A stretch of DNA of 34,074 nt, from assembly GCA_964569055.1 (NCBI GenBank), contig CAZMSZ010000029.1, positions 1 to 34,074 of the forward strand. The letters are read 5' to 3'. Of the stretch, positions 1 through 6,788 are shown one piece after another; positions within the stretch are counted from its first letter, which is position 1, and every line of letters starts with the position of its first letter. Under the pieces are notes generated by a model. That model searched no databases. It worked only from the letters and a program-made list of their open reading frames with translations, and was not told the DNA's origin. The DNA comes from JAWLGW01 sp964569055. GTDB taxonomy: Bacteria; Planctomycetota; J058. Made by a program: the position numbers and the translations under genes.

Positions 1-4
1 TCGG

Positions 5-142
5 GAGGCTGTCGCCTTGCACGCCGCCTCGGCTAGCGAAGAGGAGTACGAAGCGCAGAGGGCGCAGTGAGCGCAGAGAATCTCTGCGTCCTCCGCGCCC
101 TTTGCGCTTCGTTCCTGACTGGACGTCTTACGCGACAGCCTC
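5..142. repeat. Nested imperfect palindrome (REP/MITE-like intergenic element)
   Basis: The core arms at 49-79 and 81-111 are reverse complements at 26 of 31 positions around a single central base (position 80). An outer pair, GAGGCTGTCGC at 5-15 and its exact reverse complement at 132-142, encloses the core. RNA or single-stranded DNA from here could form a very long hairpin. The core reads like the widespread family of intergenic repeats built on a 'CTCTGCG..CTCTGCGC' theme found in many unrelated genomes (family resemblance from memory, not searched). No open frame with a ribosome binding site lies in it. A short run of the hexamer TCGGAG follows at about 143-156. Confidence 0.75.
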
Positions 143-212
143 TCGGAGTCGGAGTCGGCCCCCGCCCTCCGACGTGCTCGCGCTCGCGGCGCGGAGCGGT
201 CATGCTGGGGGC

Positions 213-695
213 ATGGAGCTGAGCATCACCCGGTGGAAGGCCCTCGTGGCGCTCGCCGCGCTCGCGGGCGGCGGCTACTACGTTCATCTCGTCTATGGGG
301 GCGCGCCGCCCGCGCTGCGGGATGCGCTCCGCGAGGTCGCCCCGAGCGAGCCTGCCGCGCCCGCGCCGCGGGGGCCGGCGCGGGGGGACCCCGAGCCCGA
401 GACGCGTCCCGAGGCGCCGACGCGCGAGCGACCGCCCGCGCCGGAGGCGGCGACCGAGACGCCCGAGGCCGCCGCCGACGCCGGGCCGGAGGCCGCGCCG
501 GCGCGCCGCGAGCGGACGCCCGACGAGAAGGCGCGCAGCAAGCTCGCGCTCGCGATCGGCTACGCCGAGAACCGCCGCTACGACCGGGCGCTCGAGGTCC
601 TCGAGGAGGCCGAGGCGCTCGCGCCGAGCGCGGAGCTGGCCGAGGAGCTGGCGCGGGCGCGGGCGCGGATCCTGAGCGAGCTCGACGCGCGGTAG
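213..695 (+). CDS. Small membrane-anchored protein with one TPR-like repeat
   Basis: The protein has 160 residues. An N-terminal hydrophobic helix (about residues 9-28) probably anchors it in the inner membrane. Residues 30-99 are an Ala/Pro/Glu/Arg-rich linker with no recognisable fold. Residues 100-160 form two to three amphipathic helices containing a TPR-like pattern (LAIGYAENRRYDRALEVLEE). I chose the ATG at 213 because it directly precedes the hydrophobic helix and follows a G-rich stretch at 207-211; an ATG further upstream at 102 lies in the palindromic repeat and would add an unlikely leader. It stands alone, about 100 bases ahead of the K+ transport operon. A single TPR is usually a protein-contact module. 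The partner and role are unknown. Confidence 0.7.
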   Translation: MELSITRWKALVALAALAGGGYYVHLVYGGAPPALRDALREVAPSEPAAPAPRGPARGDPEPETRPEAPTRERPPAPEAATETPEAAADAGPEAAPARRERTPDEKARSKLALAIGYAENRRYDRALEVLEEAEALAPSAELAEELARARARILSELDAR

Positions 696-760
696 GGGGC
701 GGTCCCGCGCGCTGCGGCCTGGGCGCCCTCGCGGGTCGCGCATGCGGGCCCCGATCCGGT

Positions 761-766
761 TAACGT
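761..766 (+). promoter_or_regulatory. Possible -10 element (TAACGT) of the K+ uptake operon
   Basis: TAACGT is one of very few A/T-containing hexamers of the TAnnnT type in this intergenic stretch. Transcription would begin near 773, giving a leader of about 27 bases that includes the ribosome binding site CGGGAGGA (788-795) of the next gene. No convincing -35 is visible. Confidence 0.3.
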
Positions 767-799
767 GCCTGCCCCGCGGCGACCGTCCGGGAGGATCGA

Positions 800-2818
800 G
801 TGAGCAGCGCCGCGCGCACGAGACCCGGAGCTCGCCACGGGGTGACCCTCGGCCTCGGGCTGGCGCTCCCGCTGGTCGTGGACGGGATCCTCGCCGGGCA
901 GCTCGGGGAGCTGCCGCGCGCTGGCGGCATGCTCGCCGCGGCGGTGGCGGCCCTGGTGATCGTGGGCACGCTCGGGCCGCGGCTCCCCCGCGGGGTGGCC
1001 GACGTCGCGGTGGCCCTCGCCCTCGCCGTGGCGGCGCTCCTCGTCGCTCCCGCGCTGACCACCCGACCGGCGCTCGCCCTGGCCTTGCTGCTCGGCGCGG
1101 GCGCGCTGCTGGCGTGGTCGGTCCTCGAGGAGCCCCGGCTCGCCGCGCACACCCAGGCTCGCCGGCCCCGCGACGCCTTCGCCTGGGGCAGCGCCGGGTG
1201 GGGGCTCGCGCTGTGGCTGGTCGTCGTCCCCACGGGGATCGCCACGCGCCCGCTCCAGTGGGCCGCGCTCTGCGCCGCGCTCGGCGTGCCGCTCGCGCTG
1301 GCGGCGGCCCGCGCCTGGCGCGGGGGCGGGCTGGCGCGCGCGGCCGCGGGCGCCGCGCTCGCGGTCCCGCTCGCCGTGGGGCTGTGGGGAGGGCTCGCCT
1401 CGGCCGGCCGAGCGCTGGGCCCGGTCCTGCTCGCCGCGGGCGCCGCCACGCTGGGGCTCGAGCGGCGCCGCGCCCGGCGTGAGCGCGCCGACCCGTGGTG
1501 GGTGGTGGTCGCCTCCGACCCGGCCCGCGCGGTCGTGCTGACGTTCCTCGGCACGGGGCTCGTCGGCGCCTCGGTCCTCGCCCTGCCGGCCTGCAGCGCC
1601 ACGGGCCGCGGGATCGGCTGGGTGGACGCGGTGTTCACCGCGTTCAGCGCCTGCTGCGTGACGGGCCTCACGGTCCTCGACACCGCGCGCGACTTCAGCG
1701 CCCTGGGGCAAGGCGTGATCCTGGCCCTGATCCAGATCGGCGGCCTGGGGATCATGACGATCTCGACCGCCGCGCTGGTCCTGCTCGGCCAGCGGGTGAC
1801 GGTGCGTCACGAGCGCGCCGCGGCCGAGGTCCTGGGGTACGAGGAGCGCGCCTCGCTGCGGAGCGCGCTCCGGGACGTCTTGCGGATCACGTTCGCCGTC
1901 GAGAGCGCCGGGGCGCTGCTCCTGACCGCGTTGTTCTGGCGCCACGGGTTCTCGCTCGGCGAGGCCGTGGTCCATGGCGGCTTCACCGCGATCTCCGCCT
2001 TCTGCAACGCCGGGTTCGCGCTCCACAGCCAGAACCTGGTCCCGTTCCAGCGCTCCCCGCTGGTGCTCCACGTGGTGGCGCTCCTGATCGTGCTCGGCGG
2101 GCTCGGCCCCGTGGTGATCGCGGCAGCCCCCCGGGCGGCGACGCGCCGGCGCGTCACGCTCCACGTGCGCGTGGCCGTGGGCGTGAGCGCGGCGCTCCTC
2201 CTGGGCGGCGCCGCGTTCATCGCCATGAGCGAGTGGACCAACGCGCTCGCCGGGCTCGACCCGCTCGACCGGCTGCACAACGCCTGGTTCCAGTCGGTCA
2301 GCCTCCGCACCGCAGGGTTCGCCTCGATCGACCTGACCGACCTGCGCCCGGCCACCCTCACCATCATGATGGTGCTCATGTTCATCGGGGGGAGCCCGGG
2401 CTCGACCGCCGGCGGGATCAAGACCACCACCTTCGCGGTGCTGCTGCTCGCCTGCCTGGCCGCACTCCGGGGGCGGGAGCACCCCACGGTCGGCGGCTAC
2501 TCGCTGTCCTCCCGCACGGTGTACCGCGCGCTCGCGATCACCGTCGCGGGTGGGCTCACGGTGATCGGCGTGTTCCTCGCGCTCGAGCTGACCCAGGCGA
2601 TCCCGTTCGAGGCGACGCTGTTCGAGGCGTTCTCCGCGGTCGGCACCGTCGGCCTGACGGTCGGGGCGACCGGCGCCCTGGACGACGTGGGCAAGCTCGT
2701 GGTCGCCGCCGCGATGCTCGCCGGCCGCGTCGGCCCGCTCACCCTGTTCGTGTTGCTCATGCGCGAGGACGGCGGCTCGCGCTGGACCCGGCCCGAGGGG
2801 CAGCTCCCGGTCGGTTGA
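800..2818 (+). CDS. TrkH/KtrB family potassium transporter, long N-terminal form
   Basis: This is an inner-membrane K+ uptake channel subunit of 672 residues. Four pore-loop signatures are visible: CCVTGLT (285-291), FCNAGFALH (401-409), SLRTAGFA (501-508) and AVGTVGLT (613-620). Other family marks are GGSPGSTAGGIKTTT (530-544) and GRVGPLT (642-648). The glycine of each filter is present, so it should conduct. The canonical family has about 450-480 residues. Here some 230 extra N-terminal residues carry roughly six more hydrophobic segments, ending in an Arg-rich stretch (222-229). The start is a GTG preceded by CGGGAGGA at 788-795. The gating subunit follows 9 bases downstream, so the two should be co-expressed. 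TrkH and KtrB cannot be separated by eye. Confidence 0.93.
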   Translation: MSSAARTRPGARHGVTLGLGLALPLVVDGILAGQLGELPRAGGMLAAAVAALVIVGTLGPRLPRGVADVAVALALAVAALLVAPALTTRPALALALLLGAGALLAWSVLEEPRLAAHTQARRPRDAFAWGSAGWGLALWLVVVPTGIATRPLQWAALCAALGVPLALAAARAWRGGGLARAAAGAALAVPLAVGLWGGLASAGRALGPVLLAAGAATLGLERRRARRERADPWWVVVASDPARAVVLTFLGTGLVGASVLALPACSATGRGIGWVDAVFTAFSACCVTGLTVLDTARDFSALGQGVILALIQIGGLGIMTISTAALVLLGQRVTVRHERAAAEVLGYEERASLRSALRDVLRITFAVESAGALLLTALFWRHGFSLGEAVVHGGFTAISAFCNAGFALHSQNLVPFQRSPLVLHVVALLIVLGGLGPVVIAAAPRAATRRRVTLHVRVAVGVSAALLLGGAAFIAMSEWTNALAGLDPLDRLHNAWFQSVSLRTAGFASIDLTDLRPATLTIMMVLMFIGGSPGSTAGGIKTTTFAVLLLACLAALRGREHPTVGGYSLSSRTVYRALAITVAGGLTVIGVFLALELTQAIPFEATLFEAFSAVGTVGLTVGATGALDDVGKLVVAAAMLAGRVGPLTLFVLLMREDGGSRWTRPEGQLPVG

Positions 2819-2827
2819 GGAGGCGGC

Positions 2828-3505
2828 GTGGCGCGCAGACAAGCCCTGGTGATCGGGCTCGGCCAGTTCGGGACGGCCCTCGTCCGCTCGCTGACCGCGA
2901 GCGGCATGGACGTGATCGCGGTCGATCGCAGGCCGGCGCAGGTGCAGGCCGTGGCGCAGGTCGCGGCGGAGGCGCTCGCGTTCGACGCCATCGACGAGGA
3001 GGCGCTCGGCCGGACGCACCCCGACGAGCGCGACGTGTGCGTGGTCGCGATCGGCGACGACTCGCGCGAGGGCGCGATCCTGGTCACCGCGCTGCTCCGC
3101 AAGCTGGGCGCCCGCCGCGTCGTCGCGCGCGCGACCGACGACCTGCTGGAGCGGATCCTGTACCTGGTGGGCGCGCACGAGGTGGTCAACCCCGAGCGCG
3201 CCTTCGGCGAGCGGCTGGCGACGCGCCTGCTCCACGAGGGGGTGATCGACCTGATCCCCCTCGGCGACGGGCTGGTGATCACCGAGGTCCGCACGCCGCG
3301 GGCCTTCGTCGGGCGGCGGCTGGATCAGCTCGAGCTGCCGCGCCGCTACGGCGTGACCGTGCTGGGGATCCGCCGGCTCGGGTCCGACGGGCGCGCGCAC
3401 CTGCAGCGGCCCGAGGCGAGCTCGGAGCTGCGCGACGGCGACCAGGTCCTGATCGTGGCGGCCTCCACCTCGGTGGAGTCGCTGCTGGAGCGGCTCGACC
3501 GATGA
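2828..3505 (+). CDS. TrkA/KtrA K+ channel gating subunit (RCK domains)
   Basis: This is a cytoplasmic regulator of 225 residues that docks on TrkH/KtrB and gates it by binding nucleotide. RCK_N runs from about residue 4 to 125, with the Rossmann glycine motif GLGQFG (10-15) and the acidic residue D33 at the end of the second strand, which normally recognises NAD(H) or adenine nucleotide ribose. RCK_C runs from about 138 to 222 (GDGLVITEVRTP onward, ending in a DGDQVLIVA strand). The length fits the single-unit KtrA type rather than the double-length E. coli TrkA. The start is a GTG with GAGGAGG (2817-2823) overlapping the stop of the channel gene. The stop overlaps the next start by ATGA, so translation is coupled to the sensor gene. 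Confidence 0.93.
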   Translation: MARRQALVIGLGQFGTALVRSLTASGMDVIAVDRRPAQVQAVAQVAAEALAFDAIDEEALGRTHPDERDVCVVAIGDDSREGAILVTALLRKLGARRVVARATDDLLERILYLVGAHEVVNPERAFGERLATRLLHEGVIDLIPLGDGLVITEVRTPRAFVGRRLDQLELPRRYGVTVLGIRRLGSDGRAHLQRPEASSELRDGDQVLIVAASTSVESLLERLDR

Positions 3506-4449
3506 GGCTCCGGCTCGAGCTGTCCCTGGGAGTCGGCGCGCTGCTCGCGATCCAGGTCGTGACCAGCTTCGCGGCGATCGCGCTGCTCAGCCGCATGGCG
3601 CCCGCGATCGCGCGCGTGCGCGGCGAGAACCTGGTCTCGATCGAGGCGGGCGAGCGGATGCTCGCGGCGCTCGCCGAGCCGCCCACGGGGCCGCTCGACG
3701 CGCGCCGGGCATCGTTCCACGCGGCGCTCGCGCGCGCCCGCGCCAACGTGACCGAGCCGGCCGAGCTCGGGTTGCTCGAGACGGTCGAGCGCTGGAGCGA
3801 CGACGCCCTCGGCGGCGACGCGAGCGCGCGGGCCCGCGCGGTGGCCGCGATCCTCGAGCTGTCGTGGGTGAACCACGCCTCGGCCGCCGAGGCCGACGCC
3901 CGCGCGCAGCGGCTGGGGTCGGCCGGGGCCTGGGCCGCGGTGCTCCTGGCGTCGAGCGGGTTCTTCTTCGGCGTGCTGGTGCTGCGGCGCCTCACCGATC
4001 GGATCGCGCTCCCGCTCGCGGACCTCCACGACGCGGCCCTCGCGCTCGAGCGCGGCGATCCGTTCCGCCGCACGGGCCACCTCCCTGCCCCGCCGGAGCT
4101 GCAGGTCGTGGCCCGCGCGCTCGACGGCCTGATCGACGCGCACATCGCGCGCGGCGCCGCCGCCGAGCCGGATCGCGACGAGGAGCTGCTGCGCCGCGCG
4201 CTGCTGCGCCTCCTCGACGAGGCGCCGACCCCGCGCGTGGTGCTCGACCGCGAGGGGCGGGTCGAGCTCGCGAACCAGCGCGCGCTCGAGCTCCTGGCCG
4301 AGGAGGAGGGCGAGGGCTACCGGGCGGCGCTCCGCGCGGGCGCGGCGGGTGAGCCCGCGCCCGGGGTCACGTGCCTCGCCGTCGGGGAGCACGGGTGGAT
4401 CTGCGACGTGACGCCGGCGACGCCGGACGGCGAGGGCAGCCCCGAGTAG
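3502..4449 (+). CDS. Membrane sensor protein with HAMP and PAS-like domains, no kinase
   Basis: The protein has 315 residues. A transmembrane helix at about 8-30 is followed by a periplasmic helical region (31-140) resembling a four-helix-bundle sensor domain. A second membrane helix lies at 142-162, then a HAMP-like linker (RRLTDRIALPLADLHDAALALERGD, split by P171), a helical stretch to about 240, and a short PAS-like fold (241-303) with the typical 'prRVVLDREGRVELANQRALELL' pattern. No H-box, ATPase, GGDEF or methyl-accepting region follows. It ends after the PAS-like part, so its output must be by contact with another protein. The ATG overlaps the TGA of the trkA-like gene, which suggests that it senses or modulates K+ transport. 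This is inference from position only. Confidence 0.75.
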   Translation: MRLRLELSLGVGALLAIQVVTSFAAIALLSRMAPAIARVRGENLVSIEAGERMLAALAEPPTGPLDARRASFHAALARARANVTEPAELGLLETVERWSDDALGGDASARARAVAAILELSWVNHASAAEADARAQRLGSAGAWAAVLLASSGFFFGVLVLRRLTDRIALPLADLHDAALALERGDPFRRTGHLPAPPELQVVARALDGLIDAHIARGAAAEPDRDEELLRRALLRLLDEAPTPRVVLDREGRVELANQRALELLAEEEGEGYRAALRAGAAGEPAPGVTCLAVGEHGWICDVTPATPDGEGSPE

Positions 4450-4472
4450 CGCCCGCGACGCTCGGCCCGAGC

Positions 4473-5225
4473 TCAGCCGAGCAGCCCGGTCGCGTCGCGG
4501 CGCTCCTGCCCGGTCAGGTGCAAGAACAGGTCCTCGAGGTCGGCCTCGGGCATGCCCGCCTGCGCGCGCAGCTCGTCGAGCGTCCCGCAGGCGACCAGCC
4601 GGCCGTGGTCGAGGATCCCCACCCGGTCGCAGCGCTTGGCGACCAGCCCCAGGATGTGCGACTGGATCACGACCGTGCGCTCGCGCCGCTTGAGCTCGCC
4701 GAGCAGCTCGGCGAAGCGGTGCGCGCCGTCGGGGTCGAGCCCGCCGGTGGGCTCGTCGAACAGGAGCGCCTCGGGGTCGCCGATCACGCTGACCGCGATC
4801 GCCGTCTTGCGCCGCATGCCGCGCGAGTACGAGCCGACCGCGCGGTCGGCCGCGGGCTCGAGGTCGAAGAACGCCAGCAGCCGCTCGATCCGCTCGACCG
4901 CGGCCTGGCGCGCCACCCCCCGGAGCGCCGCGAACAGCTCGAGGTGCTCGCGCGCCGACAGCTCGTCGTAGAGGATGCTCTCCTCGGGCAGGTAGCCGAA
5001 CCGCCGACGCACCGCCTGGGGGTCCTCCGCCACGTCGACCCCGCACACGCGGGCCGCGCCCGCGTCGGGGCGCAGCAGGCCCGAGAGGATCTTGGCGAGC
5101 GTCGACTTCCCCGCGCCGTTGTGACCGAGCAGGCCGAACGTCTCGCCCGGCTGGACCGTGAAGCTCACGCCCTGCAGGGCGCGCAGCTCGCCGTAGCTCT
5201 TCTCGACGCCCGCCACCTCGATCAC
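4473..5225 (-). CDS. ABC transporter ATP-binding protein (ABC-2 exporter type)
   Basis: This is a 250-residue nucleotide-binding subunit. Walker A is GHNGAGKST (34-42), the ABC signature is SYSRGMRRK (132-140), Walker B is ALLFDEP (153-159), the D-loop is GGLD (161-164) and the switch histidine is H190 in QSH. The SRGM form of the signature is usual in ABC-2 type exporters. A C-terminal tail (226-250) follows the core. The GTG start overlaps the stop of the permease gene (GTGA, 5222-5225), so the pair is translationally coupled and forms one exporter. The substrate is unknown. The 3' end faces the sensor gene across 23 bases. Confidence 0.93.
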   Translation of the reverse strand: MIEVAGVEKSYGELRALQGVSFTVQPGETFGLLGHNGAGKSTLAKILSGLLRPDAGAARVCGVDVAEDPQAVRRRFGYLPEESILYDELSAREHLELFAALRGVARQAAVERIERLLAFFDLEPAADRAVGSYSRGMRRKTAIAVSVIGDPEALLFDEPTGGLDPDGAHRFAELLGELKRRERTVVIQSHILGLVAKRCDRVGILDHGRLVACGTLDELRAQAGMPEADLEDLFLHLTGQERRDATGLLG

Positions 5226-6673
5226 GCCGCCGCTCCGTGGGAGGTCTCGACCTCCGCCCGCTCCCAGCGCCGCAGCGCCCCCGTGACGAACCCGGCCCAC
5301 AGCACGTAGCCGAGCGCGGCCAGCGGGTGGATCACCAGCCCGACCGCGAACAGGATCACGACCACCGCGCCGTTGAAGGGGTAGGCCGCCGCCTCGGCCG
5401 GGTCGAGCTGGGCCTCGCCGCGCATGCCGTAGGCGACCGCGTGATGGCTGGTGATCGCGGCGATCAGGAGCCCGCCCGGGAGGAACACCAGGGCCTGCGC
5501 CGCGAGCTGGGGGCGCGGGGCGCCGAGCATCACCAGGGCGGCGCCGCCCGCGACCGCCCCCGCGTACAGCGCGGCCGGGACCCAGCGCGACAGGAGCACG
5601 GCGCGCGCGCGCAGCGGCTGGGTCCGCTCGAGCACCAGGCAGCCGCGGCGCGCGCGGGGGAAGTCGACCCCGAACAGGAAGCCCGCCGCCGCGCCCACCA
5701 CGCCCGTCACGAGCAACCCGACCAGCACGAGGTGCCAGGGCTGGAGCTGCCGGTCCTGCTGCACGAGGTGCACGATCCCGAGGGAGCCCGGGAGGGCGGC
5801 CAGGATCAGCAGGCCGCGCACGAACCCGCCGCGCCCGAGCAGCGCGAGGTCGCGCTGGACGAGCGCGCCGGCCTGGCGGCCGAGGGGGCGCGACAGCCAG
5901 CCCAGGAGGCGCCAGACGCCGCGGCTGCCCGGGCGCCGGCGCGGGACGGCCCGGTCGAGGGTGGCGCCGAACCCGCGCGGCACGAGGCGGTCGGCCAGGG
6001 GCAGGGCGAGCAGGCCGAGCGCCGCCAGGGCGAGCAGGCCGGGCCCCACCCGGCCGCTCGCGAGGTCGAGCAGCGCGCCGCCCGGCGCGAGGGGGTGGCC
6101 AAGCGCCGCCCGCGCCGCGGCCGGCGCGACGGCGGCGGCGGCGAGCGCGAGCAGCAGCGCGGCCGCGAGCAGGAGCCGCGCCGGGCGGCCGGCGCGAGCC
6201 AGGCCCCAGCCGGCCAGGAGCGCCAGCCCGCTCAGCGCGGGCGGCAGCACGAACAGGCCCAGGGCGAGGGCCGCCGTCGGCCGCGCGCCGCTCGCCTGCG
6301 CCCAGCCGCCCGCGGCCGCCAGGAGCGGCACCGTCGCCGCGGCGAGCGCGGCCGAGAGCTCGAGCGCGCGCAGCCGCACCAGGTCGCGCGGCGGCAGGCC
6401 GTTCACCAGGAGGAGCGCCAGCTCGCGGCTGCGGAACAGCGCGCGGCGCGCCAGCGAGGTCGCGGCGCCGAGGGCCACGAGCACGGCCAGCGTGGCCGCC
6501 GCCGCGATCAGGCCGCGCTCGAGCTGCTCCGCGGCGGCGCGGCCAACCAGGAACGCCAGCCCGGACAGGACCGCCAGGACCACCGCCTCGAGCGGCGAGA
6601 CGTAGCGGCGGCGCCAGATCCGCCAGCGCAACGCCAGGGCGACCCGCCACGGGCTCGGAGGTGCGGTCGACAC
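5222..6673 (-). CDS. ABC-2 type transporter permease
   Basis: This is a 483-residue polytopic inner-membrane protein with about a dozen hydrophobic segments rich in Leu, Ala and Gly and loops rich in Arg. It is the membrane partner of the ATPase encoded immediately downstream, with a 4-base overlap. The start is a GTG at 6673, and a TACGAT hexamer sits only six bases before it, with no ribosome binding site between. The family assignment rests mainly on membrane topology and the linked ATPase; no short sequence motif is diagnostic. It could export a lipid-like or peptide substrate, but nothing visible decides this. Confidence 0.85.
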   Translation of the reverse strand: MSTAPPSPWRVALALRWRIWRRRYVSPLEAVVLAVLSGLAFLVGRAAAEQLERGLIAAAATLAVLVALGAATSLARRALFRSRELALLLVNGLPPRDLVRLRALELSAALAAATVPLLAAAGGWAQASGARPTAALALGLFVLPPALSGLALLAGWGLARAGRPARLLLAAALLLALAAAAVAPAAARAALGHPLAPGGALLDLASGRVGPGLLALAALGLLALPLADRLVPRGFGATLDRAVPRRRPGSRGVWRLLGWLSRPLGRQAGALVQRDLALLGRGGFVRGLLILAALPGSLGIVHLVQQDRQLQPWHLVLVGLLVTGVVGAAAGFLFGVDFPRARRGCLVLERTQPLRARAVLLSRWVPAALYAGAVAGGAALVMLGAPRPQLAAQALVFLPGGLLIAAITSHHAVAYGMRGEAQLDPAEAAAYPFNGAVVVILFAVGLVIHPLAALGYVLWAGFVTGALRRWERAEVETSHGAAA

Positions 6674-6679
6674 GGCGGG

Positions 6680-6685
6680 ATCGTA
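6680..6685 (-). promoter_or_regulatory. Possible -10 element (TACGAT) for a leaderless permease mRNA
   Basis: On the minus strand TACGAT ends six bases before the GTG at 6673. A transcript starting at the usual distance from a -10 would begin at or next to the start codon, and no Shine-Dalgarno sequence fits in between. Confidence 0.35.
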
Positions 6686-6788
6686 CTCGGCGGTCGCGGG
6701 GATGTCTTGACCGGGCGGGAGGTTGCGGTCACGCTGACGCAGGACGGCGGGGCCTCGCGCGCCCGCTCGTGGAGGTCACGCGCAGCCC

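Noticed and set aside
578..3400. Very long open frame antisense to the trkH/trkA-like genes
   Set aside because: In DNA this rich in G+C stop codons are rare in all frames. The product is Arg/Gly/Glu/His-rich with no recognisable fold, while the opposite strand codes clear transporter motifs.
4460..4472. Hairpin between the sensor gene and the ABC ATPase gene as terminator
   Set aside because: The stem is only 5 to 6 bp with a 1 to 3 base loop and no T-run. Such matches are expected by chance in DNA of this composition.
6707..6735. Promoter for the first large TPR gene (TTGACC at 6707-6712)
   Set aside because: The -35-like hexamer is fair, but the position 17 bases on has no TAnnnT-like sequence, so the pair is not convincing.
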